NCBI GenBank assembly: GCA_965223105.1 | Contig: OZ244987.1 | Location: 2,108,001 to 2,172,000, forward strand | DNA length: 64,000 nucleotides | Reading direction: 5' to 3' | Source of the DNA: JABDMH01 sp965223105 | Lineage (GTDB): Bacteria > Bacteroidota > Bacteroidia > Chitinophagales > Saprospiraceae | In this document: piece by piece, positions 25,758 through 34,612 of the stretch | Layout of the letters: the number at the start of each line of letters is the position of its first letter | How positions within the stretch are numbered: the stretch's first letter is position 1 | The notes under the pieces: generated by a model | Seen by the model: only the letters and a program-made list of their open reading frames with translations | What the model was told of the DNA's origin: nothing | Databases searched by the model: none | Made by a program: the position numbers and the translations under genes

Positions 25758-26849
25758 CTAAAAAGTAGGACAAGCACTGCCTTCTTCCTCGTAGACTCCG
25801 AAGTAAGAGATAGATAGTTCCAGGGCACCTTGACCCGTTCGATAGTTGATCACATCCCTGATGTTGAGGTCATAGCTTAACCCAATGACCAGATCTCCCA
25901 ACCCCAATCCTACCAAGAATCCAACCATATCTGGCTGGATACTGTCATCGAAATCTTGAGCAAGACGTAACCATGCCCCCAGATGGAAATTAAATACATC
26001 CGTGCTATTGGGCTCTATAATAAAGTTGTTGCCCAAGGTCAGGCTGCTATGTGGGCCCTGATGTACATAATACATTCTGGGAGAGATTCGGATGTTTTCG
26101 TTCATATGCGTGGCAATGCCGCCATGCACGGCATATCGTCGAAAAAGCTTGCTGCTCGATAAACTCTGTTGCTGTTCGTCGTCATCATTGCGGTAGAAAG
26201 AAATCTGTGGTTGAACGATATGATGTATGGTGGCGCCCACGTACAGCGCTGTACCCTTATTCGGGCTCGAGCTATAGTTTAGGCCAAAGGCAAAATCACT
26301 GAAGCTAAAATTATTTTCAGGAAGGTCTTCACCTGTAGCACCGGTAAATTGATCCACTCCGTCAAACTGGTCCTGAAAGAAAAGGTTTTCATACAAAATG
26401 TTTCGCTGGATCGTACTCAATTGGATGCCAGCCGACAAGTATTTAGAATGGTCATCGGCAAGCGATTTATGAAATGCTCCTGAAAGACCAATTGTGTTTG
26501 TAGACAGGTCAAGAGGGCCTACTTGATCAGATAGAAATTGTAGCCCTACCGCAGCCGCATCACCTTCCAGGGCTCGTGATTCAAAGTCAAATCGAAGATC
26601 GAGAGCCGCACCAAATATGCCAATCGACTGCTCCAGTGGCCCCCTCCACTGATCTCGGTAAATCGCTGACACACGATACTTTGCTCCAAAGCCCCCTGTC
26701 AAGGCTGGATTGAGATTGGTGGGATTGGCATAAAATTGTGAGAACTGAGGGTCCTGGCCAAATGCTTCCAGGGTGACGAGAATCAGCAGCATTACGTAAA
26801 ACAGGAAGCGCTGAGCGCTTTTTTTCAATTTCCGAATGCCATTCATCAT
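25758..26849 (-). CDS. PorP/SprF family T9SS-associated outer-membrane protein
   Basis: 363 residues. After a signal peptide ending LEAFGQ, the mature chain starts DPQFSQFYANPTNLNPALTG, the diagnostic beginning of PorP/SprF proteins, then YRVSAIYRDQWRG. The C-terminal two thirds are beta strands of a barrel (FGLNYSSSPN, LYVGATIHH, VGLGLGDLVIGLSYDLNI). Members assist type IX secretion or surface attachment of large proteins, mostly those with type B sorting domains, and are usually encoded next to such a partner. Here the neighbours are cystathionine beta-synthase and dnaK, and the giant proteins in this window carry type A-like domains. An ATG three bases in is equally possible as start. Confidence 0.9.
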   Translation of the reverse strand: MMNGIRKLKKSAQRFLFYVMLLILVTLEAFGQDPQFSQFYANPTNLNPALTGGFGAKYRVSAIYRDQWRGPLEQSIGIFGAALDLRFDFESRALEGDAAAVGLQFLSDQVGPLDLSTNTIGLSGAFHKSLADDHSKYLSAGIQLSTIQRNILYENLFFQDQFDGVDQFTGATGEDLPENNFSFSDFAFGLNYSSSPNKGTALYVGATIHHIVQPQISFYRNDDDEQQQSLSSSKLFRRYAVHGGIATHMNENIRISPRMYYVHQGPHSSLTLGNNFIIEPNSTDVFNFHLGAWLRLAQDFDDSIQPDMVGFLVGLGLGDLVIGLSYDLNIRDVINYRTGQGALELSISYFGVYEEEGSACPTF

Positions 26850-26912
26850 AATCTCATTTGCGTTTTCTCCTGATCTAACGACGCACTTCCGTTCAGGACT
26901 ATAAATCGTGAC

Positions 26913-28271
26913 TTAAATATTTTGAATGATATCATATTGAGTAATGATCTGAAGGGAGCCCGTACGATCTTTAGTTATTACCGCCGGTGTTTTTCTATTG
27001 ATCATTTGTGCCACTTTTTTGATTGATGTATCTAGCTCAACAAATGGGAATGCTGGTCCCATGATATCCCTAATCTGTGTACCCATACTCTCTTCATCCT
27101 GCTGCAAAAGACAGTCAATGAGCTGACTCTCGGTGATTGACCCAGTCATGTGTTCGCCATCCATAACCGGCATCTGTGAAATATCATTTTGTCTCATAAT
27201 GTCTATCACGCTTCGCACCAGTGCATGAGGTTGAGTTGATTCAAAGGTTTTGGTTGGTTTTAGCCCAATCAGATCCTTCACCTTTAGATCTTCATCTAGA
27301 AACCCGCGCTCGCGCATCCAATCATCATTGTAGATCTTGGCCACATACCGGCTGCCATGATCATGGAAGATGATGACCACCAAGTCGTCAGCTGCCAATT
27401 GGTCACTCAATTGCAATAATCCTGCCATCGCACTGCCTGCAGAGTACCCGAGGAGTATCCCTTCCAGTCGAGCCAAATTTCTTGCAGCCAAAGCTCCATC
27501 CTTGTCGGTTACCTTCTCAAATTGATCGATGATATCAAAGTCTACATTCCCAGGCAATATGTCTTCCCCAATGCCTTCGGTTATGTACGGATAGATTTCC
27601 TTATCATCGAAAACACCGGTCTCATGATACTTCTTGAAAACAGATCCATAGGTATCGATACCCCAGATCTTAATGTTGGGATTTTTTTCTTTCAAATACC
27701 GGCCGGCACCGGATATGGTGCCTCCCGTGCCCACACCTACCACCAGATGGGTAATCCTTCCATCAGTATCTTCCCAAATCTCCGGTCCCGTCGATTCGTA
27801 ATGCGCTGCAGTATTGGCCAGGTTGTCATATTGATTACACCAATACGAATTGTTGATTTCTTTACTGAGCTTCTCAGCAACGGAGTAGTACGATCTTGGA
27901 TCTTTAGGATCTACATTTGTTGGGCACACTATAACATCCGCTCCTACCGCCTTCAGCATGTCAATCTTTTCTTTCGACTGTTTATCGTTGGTGGTAAAGA
28001 TGCACTTGTAACCTTTAATTGCGGCTGCAATGGCTAAACCCATGCCTGTGTTTCCAGAGGTACATTCAATGATCGTCCCACCAGGTTTCAATAGCTCCTC
28101 CTCCTCTGCCTGTTGGATCATGCGCAAAGCCATCCGATCTTTGATGGAATGCCCAGGATTGAAGGTCTCGACTTTGCCATACACTGTGCAGGGCAGGTGA
28201 TCCACAATCCGGTTGAGTCTTATCATCGGTGTATTTCCAATCGTTTCGAGGATGTTATTATATGTTCTCAA
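26913..28271 (-). CDS. cbs: Cystathionine beta-synthase with C-terminal CBS domain pair
   Basis: 452 residues. A PLP fold-type II domain (ILETIGNTPMIRLN, FNPGHSIKDRMALRM with Schiff-base Lys44, IECTSGNTGMGLAIAAA, VGVGTGGTISGAGRYLKE) is followed by two CBS domains (~335-452: VKDLIGLKPTKTF, SQMPVMDGEHMTGSITESQL). It condenses serine (or activated serine) with homocysteine to form cystathionine. The long form with the CBS pair resembles regulated eukaryotic-type CBS. The start is TTG at 28271: no ATG lies in frame upstream before a stop, and the family begins at exactly this point. Lies between the LysM gene and the PorP/SprF gene on the same strand. Confidence 0.92.
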   Translation of the reverse strand: MRTYNNILETIGNTPMIRLNRIVDHLPCTVYGKVETFNPGHSIKDRMALRMIQQAEEEELLKPGGTIIECTSGNTGMGLAIAAAIKGYKCIFTTNDKQSKEKIDMLKAVGADVIVCPTNVDPKDPRSYYSVAEKLSKEINNSYWCNQYDNLANTAAHYESTGPEIWEDTDGRITHLVVGVGTGGTISGAGRYLKEKNPNIKIWGIDTYGSVFKKYHETGVFDDKEIYPYITEGIGEDILPGNVDFDIIDQFEKVTDKDGALAARNLARLEGILLGYSAGSAMAGLLQLSDQLAADDLVVIIFHDHGSRYVAKIYNDDWMRERGFLDEDLKVKDLIGLKPTKTFESTQPHALVRSVIDIMRQNDISQMPVMDGEHMTGSITESQLIDCLLQQDEESMGTQIRDIMGPAFPFVELDTSIKKVAQMINRKTPAVITKDRTGSLQIITQYDIIQNI

Positions 28272-28392
28272 ATCACAGGTATTCTAGTTTGCCACAAAAA
28301 TAGAGCTCCAAAGGGAAAAGTCACCAAACTGGGGGCCATTTCCAGAACAACGCCATGTTGAGACAGTCATTGAACCAGTGGCCAGTTATTTT

Positions 28393-29256
28393 CTATCTGC
28401 TTACCCCTAAACCTGCCCCTTGGTAACGGCAGTAGACGAAAAATTTCGGGTCTACAACACCCAATGCCCTGGCAAGATCGGGAGAAACGACCATGTCAAT
28501 CTCCTTGCCATAGAGTTTCTCTGGAAGACGTCCAATCACTTTGGCATAAATGATCGATTGATGCATTGGATTGGTTATCTCGATGATCGTTTCAGGTGGT
28601 GCTTTGCGGTGCAACACGTATATCCCCGTTGCCTTACTTCCGGTATTCCAGAAGGCCACTTCGTTTGTAGAAACCATATGATGATTCTTAAACTGTGCCT
28701 CGAAAGGGTGGTCTGAATGGGTTTGTTCAACCTCACCTTGGTATTCCCGACCAATAGCAATTGCCAGTGGCTTTTTTTTCCATTGTATCCATCCAATATG
28801 CAGGATCTGCCCTTCTTGAAGGTCTTGGTTTTGGAGGCTGTTTCTCTCAATCAACAGAGATGTGGGCAGATCAAAATAACGGCGAGATATTCTAAAGAGA
28901 TTATCTTTTTTCTTTACCCGGTAATACAACTCAATGTAGTGGTGCCGGTGTCCCTGCTGAGGCAATTGATAAAGGATTTGACTGTCGGTAATCGGAATTT
29001 TGACGAGGGGAGGAAGCAATTGCCTGTTGTCATCGATTTCCGGATTTAGTAAATGAATTGAGGCCAAATCTACACCGTAGATTCCACTAAGACCATAGAG
29101 TGTTTCGTGATCAGACACTCGATGATTGACCACTTTTCCTAATTTGTGGTCGATTTGAACCAAAACAGGCTCAGGTTCATTTTTCTGCGCAACAACGGAA
29201 GAAATACTTACCCAGACAAGTACAAGAAATATTGTCAGTAAATTCACCTTAGTCAT
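28393..29256 (-). CDS. Secreted LysM protein with a C-terminal double-psi-barrel-like domain
   Basis: 287 residues from the ATG at 29256, which starts a clean signal peptide (MTKVNLLTIFLVLVWVSISS, ending VVAQ). The frame is open to 29436, but that extension overlaps the divergent kdsB gene and lacks a leader. Two LysM peptidoglycan-binding motifs are seen: HRVSDHETLYGLSGIYGVDL..LNPEI and YRVKKKDNLFRISRRYFDL..RNSLQ. The C terminus (KATGIYVLHRKAPPETIIEI, AKVIGRLPEKLYGKEIDMVV, SPDLARALGV) resembles the RlpA-like double-psi beta-barrel found in similar Bacteroidota LysM proteins. A role in envelope organisation is likely. An ATG at 29265 is nearly as good as start. Confidence 0.8.
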   Translation of the reverse strand: MTKVNLLTIFLVLVWVSISSVVAQKNEPEPVLVQIDHKLGKVVNHRVSDHETLYGLSGIYGVDLASIHLLNPEIDDNRQLLPPLVKIPITDSQILYQLPQQGHRHHYIELYYRVKKKDNLFRISRRYFDLPTSLLIERNSLQNQDLQEGQILHIGWIQWKKKPLAIAIGREYQGEVEQTHSDHPFEAQFKNHHMVSTNEVAFWNTGSKATGIYVLHRKAPPETIIEITNPMHQSIIYAKVIGRLPEKLYGKEIDMVVSPDLARALGVVDPKFFVYCRYQGAGLGVSR

Positions 29257-29305
29257 ATCTATCATACTAGACAAAAATACATTATATATTACAAAAAAAA
29301 AGCAT

Positions 29306-30031
29306 ATGGAGGTTCTTGCAGTGATACCCGCACGATTTGAGTCGGTCCGTTTCCCTGGCAAGGCCTTACTGGATCTAAAGGGTAAGACAATGATAGAGCG
29401 TGTATACAACCAAATAAGCAAGGCAAATTCAATCACGTCGATTACCGTAGCTACAGACGACGAACGAATATATCACCATTGTATTAACGTCAATGTACCC
29501 GTTGTTATGACTTCTACCTCTCATCAATCAGGTACCGACAGAGTGGCCGAGGTTGCCGGCAACAGTGATGCTGATTGGGTACTCAATGTACAAGGGGATG
29601 AGCCGCTTTTGCCATCGAAATATCTGGATAAGCTCGTGAATGCGATCGCCAATGAGCATGCTGATATTGCCACACTTGCTGCGCCTATTCAAAACCTTGA
29701 TCTTCTCAAAGATCCCAACACTGTAAAAGTGGTAAAAAGGACAAATGGGCAAGCACTCTACTTTAGTCGATCTGGCATTCCATATCAGCGCAACCTTGAT
29801 ACTCGAGAGACTACTTACTGGCAACATATGGGCGTCTATGCCTTTTCAAAGCAGGTTTTGTTGGAAATCGCTTGCTGGCCAAAAAGCAAACTGGAGTTAC
29901 AGGAAGGTCTGGAACAATTGCGGTGGCTTGAAGGAGGTATGGAAATATTGGTGGTCGAAGTGCCTAAGGCCAGCCCGGGAATTGATACCCCTGCTGATGT
30001 TGCTGAGGTACTCCCCTTGATCGATGAATGA
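29306..30031 (+). CDS. kdsB: 3-deoxy-manno-octulosonate cytidylyltransferase (CMP-Kdo synthetase)
   Basis: 241 residues. It activates Kdo with CTP for attachment to lipid A, which implies a Gram-negative envelope with LPS. Seen: VIPARFESVRFPGKALLDL (nucleotide loop), TVATDDERIY, TSTSHQSGTDRVAEV, VLNVQGDEPLLP and LYFSRSGIPYQR. The ATG at 29306 lies 49 bp from the start of the divergent LysM gene, so this AT-rich gap must hold both promoters. Confidence 0.95.
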   Translation: MEVLAVIPARFESVRFPGKALLDLKGKTMIERVYNQISKANSITSITVATDDERIYHHCINVNVPVVMTSTSHQSGTDRVAEVAGNSDADWVLNVQGDEPLLPSKYLDKLVNAIANEHADIATLAAPIQNLDLLKDPNTVKVVKRTNGQALYFSRSGIPYQRNLDTRETTYWQHMGVYAFSKQVLLEIACWPKSKLELQEGLEQLRWLEGGMEILVVEVPKASPGIDTPADVAEVLPLIDE

Positions 30032-30108
30032 CCAAAGGAAAGATCCACAGGTGAAAATTGATCGTGCTCATCCGTCTGTCGATTTTACTCATTCCATACC
30101 AGCCTGTT

Positions 30109-30597
30109 TTACATCAAAAGATCACCAGGGTTAAATGAGAAAGGGAGTAATTCGGTGATCGACTCAAAAACCAAGATATGACCTGTCATTCCTTGTAAAA
30201 TAATCCGGATCGGATGCTGATGTCGTACTTCGTGTTCTCGGATTACCTGTCTACAAGCTCCGCAAGGGGTTATGGGATAGTCAATCAACTTATGGCTATA
30301 GTGTACAGTGACTGCAAGCGCTTCTACAGGAAGGCTTCCGTGTTTACTACCGGCTTCAGATAGGACATTTTGCTCTGCACATAGGCTTAGGCCAAGTGAG
30401 GCATTTTCCTGGTTGGTACCTGCAACAATAAGCCCATTGGTCAAGCGAATCGCTGCTGAGACAGCAAATTTAGAGTATGGAGCATAAGATTGAGGTAGAG
30501 TTTCTCTTGCTTCTTCCAGCAAAATGCGATCACCTGTTGGAAGATCTGCCCGATCGTGATATCTGAAATATCCAATATGGTGATTTTGTTTTTGCAC
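30109..30597 (-). CDS. cdd: Cytidine deaminase
   Basis: 162 residues. It deaminates cytidine and deoxycytidine in pyrimidine salvage. The zinc site is clear: Cys73-Ala-Glu75 in SLCAEQNVLSEAG (Cys ligand plus catalytic Glu) and Cys112/Cys115 in PCGACRQVIREHE. The substrate loop YSKFAVSAAI..G....GTNQENAS is typical. The start codon is GTG at 30597; no better one is near. Convergent with kdsB, 77 bp away, and divergent from the saccharopine dehydrogenase gene. Confidence 0.93.
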   Translation of the reverse strand: MQKQNHHIGYFRYHDRADLPTGDRILLEEARETLPQSYAPYSKFAVSAAIRLTNGLIVAGTNQENASLGLSLCAEQNVLSEAGSKHGSLPVEALAVTVHYSHKLIDYPITPCGACRQVIREHEVRHQHPIRIILQGMTGHILVFESITELLPFSFNPGDLLM

Positions 30598-30686
30598 ACC
30601 CTAATTTCGACATTCAACGCGTATTTTGATGAAATTGGGAGGTCATTTAAATACTTTGGTGCTTTTTTTAGAGTTGTCCTGTATTT

Positions 30687-32018
30687 ATGAAAAATGTTTT
30701 AGTCGTTGGTGCCGGTCGGTCCTCGCAATCCTTGATCTCTTATCTCCTGGCCGAGGCTGCCAAGCACGGTTGGTTGATCACAGTTGCGGATGCTGAACCT
30801 ACCTTGGCCAAAAAGCGAATTGCCGGCCACAAATGTGGACTTGCTGTTTGGCTGGATGCCATGAAACCCAATGACCGCAGAGACCTTGTGAAACGGGTAG
30901 ATCTGGTGATATCTCTTCTGCCTCCGTCGCTGCACAACTTGATTGCTGAAGATTGCCTTCATTTAAATAAGCATCTGCTCACTGCATCATATGTTGACGA
31001 GCCTATGCTGGTCCTGGATGAACTTGTACGGAATCGGGGATTAATTTTCTTAGGTGAGATGGGCTTGGATCCTGGACTGGATCATATGTCAGCCGTCGAA
31101 AAGATTGGACGAATCAAAGGATCCGGAGGAACGATCACCTCTTTTCGTTCCTATACCGGTGGTTTGGTGGCCCCGCAATCGGATGACAACCCTTGGCACT
31201 ACAAGATCACCTGGAATCCCCGGAATGTCGTGGGAGCTGGAAAGGGAACCACTCAATATTTAACTGATGGCCGGTATAAATTCATCCCATACCATAAACT
31301 GTTTAAAGTCGCTCGAAGGGTGGCCATTGAAGGCATTGGTGAACTCGAGATGTACCCTAATCGTGATTCTTTGACCTATCGTAATCACTATGGTCTTGAT
31401 GATATTCCCAATCTCCTCCGGGGAACTCTCCGGTATCCTGGCTTTTGTGCAGGTTGGAGCGCAATTGTAGAGTTGGGATTAACAGACGATATCACAACGA
31501 TTCGAGAAACTACAAACTTGTGCTATCGAGATATGATGGAAGCTCTTGTTCCTGATGGCAAGGGACATCTGGGGGATCGTATTTCGAAACTCCTAGACAT
31601 TCCAGTTCAAGGTTCCATCATGAAGCAACTGGAATGGCTGGGATTGTTCTCAAATAAACGAGTCCAACAAACCGGCACTCTTGCAGTGATTCTAGAGAAT
31701 TTGCTGGTGGATAAATGGGGAATGGCTCCAAATGATAAGGACCTGGTGGTAATGCAACATGAATTTGACTATGATTTGGAAGGTATTAAACGGACCACGA
31801 AAAGTACGATGGTGGTTGAAGGTATCGATCGAAACCAAACGGCTATGAGTATGTTGGTGGGACTTCCTTTGGCTATAGGTGCCAAATTGATTATGCAAGG
31901 TAAAATTACAAAGCCGGGAGTGAGGATACCCGTCTTCTCCGACATCTATCAACCCGTGCTGGAGGAATTGCGGACATTAGGTGTAAAGTTTGTGGAGCGG
32001 GAAGCAGTAAGGCAGTGA
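30687..32018 (+). CDS. Saccharopine dehydrogenase family protein (saccharopine reductase type)
   Basis: 443 residues. The N-terminal Rossmann domain has NVLVVGAGRSSQSLISYL; the C-terminal substrate domain has GEMGLDPGLDHMSAVE, SYTGGLVAPQSDDNPWHYKI and NPRNVVGAGKGTTQYL, matching saccharopine dehydrogenase (glutamate-forming, Lys9 type). The family interconverts saccharopine with aminoadipate semialdehyde and glutamate; in this setting lysine catabolism is the likely use, though no partner lysine gene is nearby. Its stop overlaps the GTG start of the flippase gene in a GTGA arrangement (32015-32018), so the three genes 30687-34218 form one coupled operon. Confidence 0.87.
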   Translation: MKNVLVVGAGRSSQSLISYLLAEAAKHGWLITVADAEPTLAKKRIAGHKCGLAVWLDAMKPNDRRDLVKRVDLVISLLPPSLHNLIAEDCLHLNKHLLTASYVDEPMLVLDELVRNRGLIFLGEMGLDPGLDHMSAVEKIGRIKGSGGTITSFRSYTGGLVAPQSDDNPWHYKITWNPRNVVGAGKGTTQYLTDGRYKFIPYHKLFKVARRVAIEGIGELEMYPNRDSLTYRNHYGLDDIPNLLRGTLRYPGFCAGWSAIVELGLTDDITTIRETTNLCYRDMMEALVPDGKGHLGDRISKLLDIPVQGSIMKQLEWLGLFSNKRVQQTGTLAVILENLLVDKWGMAPNDKDLVVMQHEFDYDLEGIKRTTKSTMVVEGIDRNQTAMSMLVGLPLAIGAKLIMQGKITKPGVRIPVFSDIYQPVLEELRTLGVKFVEREAVRQ

Positions 32019-33352
32019 TCGCGAGAATTCAAGCATGGTTATATGATCTTACTTTTGATGTTTATCGGAGGTTTCAGCTTTTTTCCTTGGTGCGTCAGGG
32101 CACTACTTTGGTCGCTAGTATATTTTTAGCCAACAGTGCACTTACTACGGCTGACATTGGAACCTATGAAACATGGCTCTACTGGGGTATGATCCTCACA
32201 TTTATTTGTTTTAGTGGTTCGCTACAGGCCTACGTGAGTGACTACAGTCAAGATGTAGCCAATAGTAAAAATTCAAATCCGTTTGCCATCTATCTCTTAA
32301 CCAGTGGTGGTGCACTGATTGCGGTTTTGGGGTTCTATTCAGTCTGCCAGCTCATAGGTGAACCAATGGGTACTGAAACAAATGGCCGCTTAATAAAAGT
32401 ATTATTTTTTCTATGGCTTCATTTATCGAGCTCGGTAATTCCCTATATTTTATTGGTCCAGAAAATGGTGAGGTGGTTTTATCCCTACACCTTGTTTTAT
32501 GCCCTGGGATATATATTGGCTATTTCATATCCATTATTTTGGGGAGGAGGGCACCTTGATGATCTATTGATTGGCCTTATTTATTTTTCCATAGTAGAAT
32601 ACTTGTCATTAATATTCCTATTGGTAGTGGTTTCACGGATGAATTTTTCATTTCATCGTATCAGGCAATTGATCTCATTGGCCATCCCGCTGACCATTTA
32701 TGGAGGAATGGGGCTGATGGCTCAGATATTCGATGCATGGTTGGTACAGTGGACCTTTGGAGATATGTCTACATTTGCTCAATTTAGGTATGGGGCTCGG
32801 GAATTGCCAGGAGCCCTGGCCCTGGCAGCTGCATTTACAACCGCCATGTTGGTGGAGTTTCGCAACGAGGGTAAAAACGGCTTAATAAGAATTAAAAAGG
32901 GGAGTACAAAATTAATGCATTTGTTTTTTCCTTTCAGTATGATCTTGATGCTCATAAGTCCTTACCTTTTTGAGCTGATTTTTAATGTTGATTTCGTGCG
33001 CAGTGCCTGGATTTTTAATACCTATTTGTTGTTGATGACCAGTCGTTGGTTGTTTCCTCAAGTGATGATGGTGGTATTAAAAGAAAACAATAGGTTAATA
33101 CGATACGCGGTCCTGGAATTGATGGTAAACGTGATCTTGAGTTTATTACTCATCCGATATTGGGGCCTGGTCGGTGTTGCCCTTGCTACGGTAGTTGCAT
33201 TTGGTTTGGAGAAGTGGTGGTTGGGCCAATATCTGTACCGCAAGTACGGGATGAAGTGGAGTGATTATGTATCTATAGAAACCTGGTCATTCTATTCACT
33301 TGGCAGTCTCATTGTCTATCTTGTTGCTATGGTGATTTGGGGTCAAATATGA
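32015..33352 (+). CDS. Polysaccharide flippase-like membrane protein (MOP superfamily, Wzx-like)
   Basis: 445 residues with about twelve to fourteen hydrophobic segments (for example LVASIFLANSALT, IYLLTSGGALIAVLGFYSVC, LISLAIPLTIYGGMGLMAQI, LLLIRYWGLVGVALATVVAF). The start-to-end pattern FQLFSLVRQGTTLVASIFLA ... FRYGARELPGALALAAA is that of lipid-linked oligosaccharide flippases (polysaccharide biosynthesis proteins) of the inner membrane. No glycosyltransferases are adjacent, so the substrate is unknown. The start is GTG at 32015, overlapping the previous stop; its stop in turn overlaps prmC as ATGA (33349-33352). Confidence 0.8.
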   Translation: MIARIQAWLYDLTFDVYRRFQLFSLVRQGTTLVASIFLANSALTTADIGTYETWLYWGMILTFICFSGSLQAYVSDYSQDVANSKNSNPFAIYLLTSGGALIAVLGFYSVCQLIGEPMGTETNGRLIKVLFFLWLHLSSSVIPYILLVQKMVRWFYPYTLFYALGYILAISYPLFWGGGHLDDLLIGLIYFSIVEYLSLIFLLVVVSRMNFSFHRIRQLISLAIPLTIYGGMGLMAQIFDAWLVQWTFGDMSTFAQFRYGARELPGALALAAAFTTAMLVEFRNEGKNGLIRIKKGSTKLMHLFFPFSMILMLISPYLFELIFNVDFVRSAWIFNTYLLLMTSRWLFPQVMMVVLKENNRLIRYAVLELMVNVILSLLLIRYWGLVGVALATVVAFGLEKWWLGQYLYRKYGMKWSDYVSIETWSFYSLGSLIVYLVAMVIWGQI

Positions 33353-34218
33353 AGACGATCGGTGAGTTTAGAAAGTTGATCATCGAAGATTTGGAATCGG
33401 AGATGGATAGGATAGAATTAAGCAATGTCTTGGACTTACTTTTTATCGATTACCTGCATCTAGACCCCCACGATTACCAATATCAATTAAGTAAAGCAGA
33501 TATTCAAAAGCTTACATCGGCCTGGGAGAAACTACGTGATTCAATGCCGGTACAATACATTACGGGGATAGCTCATTTCTATGGATTAAAATTAAGGGTC
33601 AATGAGCATGTGCTAATTCCACGTATGGAAACTGAAGAATTGGTTTTTACTGCCTTACAGTTAATACGCAGTTCGCAGTCAAAAAAGATCAAGCTACTGG
33701 ATGTGGGTACCGGGTCAGGCTGCATTGCCATAGCTCTGAAGAAAGCTTCTGCTCAGGCCGATATTGTCGCTATGGACATTTCCAGGGAGGCGCTCCATGT
33801 AGCGAAAAGAAATGCTGAGGAGCACCAGATTTTAATGGATTTTGAACAGTGGGACATTATGCGGCCAAGCACCTGGTCGCATAGTGGTCCCTATCATTTT
33901 ATCGTTAGCAATCCCCCTTATATTGTGACCTCTGAAACTCATCTCATGTCGAGAAATGTACGACTTTATGAACCTGCAAGAGCCTTATTTGCACCAAATG
34001 ATGACCCTGTTATGATTTATCGAATGCTCTTGCGTCTCTCTAGGCTACAGCTTATTAAAGGTGGTTATTTGCTGGCTGAAATCAATGAGTTTTCCACTGA
34101 GCCCATAAAATCCCTTATTGATGAATTTGATGATTTCTCCCATCAATTACTCAAGGACATGAGCGGGAAGTATAGAATATTACAGTCTAGGTATTTGGGA
34201 AATGAAGACCAAATTTGA
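33349..34218 (+). CDS. prmC: Peptide chain release factor N5-glutamine methyltransferase
   Basis: 289 residues from the ATG at 33349, which overlaps the flippase stop by four bases; a TTG at 33337 is a poorer start. PrmC methylates the Gln of the GGQ motif in release factors RF1 and RF2. An N-terminal helical domain is followed by the SAM-binding loop LLDVGTGSGCIAIAL (117-130), VAMDISREAL and the amide-binding NPPY motif (188-191, in FIVSNPPYIV). The end is 6 bp from the convergent SUI1 gene. Confidence 0.93.
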   Translation: MKTIGEFRKLIIEDLESEMDRIELSNVLDLLFIDYLHLDPHDYQYQLSKADIQKLTSAWEKLRDSMPVQYITGIAHFYGLKLRVNEHVLIPRMETEELVFTALQLIRSSQSKKIKLLDVGTGSGCIAIALKKASAQADIVAMDISREALHVAKRNAEEHQILMDFEQWDIMRPSTWSHSGPYHFIVSNPPYIVTSETHLMSRNVRLYEPARALFAPNDDPVMIYRMLLRLSRLQLIKGGYLLAEINEFSTEPIKSLIDEFDDFSHQLLKDMSGKYRILQSRYLGNEDQI

Positions 34219-34224
34219 TCTGAG

Positions 34225-34611
34225 TCAGCCTCCGGCTTTCTTTGTGTTCGCATATCCTTTTTTTAGCAGGATGGGAATCACCTTGTCACGTTGATCACCT
34301 TGCAATAGAATCTCACCATCTTTGACCGACCCTCCAACCCCGCAGGCTGCCTTTAATTCTTTGGACAGAACTTTTAATGCATCGGGATTGTGTTGGATTC
34401 CTTTGATCAAAGTGACTTCTTTTCCACCCCTCTTTTTGCGGTCAAGCCATACTCTAACCTGCCAATCGTAAGTTTTCTCTTTACTTGTTGGCCCAGAATT
34501 TTTTGTGGTCTCTATGGCGGGGCTTAGATGCTCAAACAAGCTCTTCATGGTGTCATTATCAGTCGAGTACACAATGCCACCACCCCGAATTTTCTTATTC
34601 TTTTTTGACAT
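34225..34611 (-). CDS. SUI1/eIF1-family translation factor (YciH-like)
   Basis: 128 residues. A lysine-rich N-terminal tail is followed by a SUI1 domain: WQVRVWLDRKKRGGKEVTLI, KELKAACGVGGSVKDGEILL and RDKVIPILLKKGYANTKK. Bacterial homologues such as E. coli YciH bind the ribosome and resemble eIF1, but are not essential initiation factors. The stop lies 6 bp from the convergent prmC stop, and the gene starts two bases before the end of the upstream serine-hydrolase-like gene, so the two are probably co-transcribed. Confidence 0.9.
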   Translation of the reverse strand: MSKKNKKIRGGGIVYSTDNDTMKSLFEHLSPAIETTKNSGPTSKEKTYDWQVRVWLDRKKRGGKEVTLIKGIQHNPDALKVLSKELKAACGVGGSVKDGEILLQGDQRDKVIPILLKKGYANTKKAGG

Positions 34612-34612
34612 G

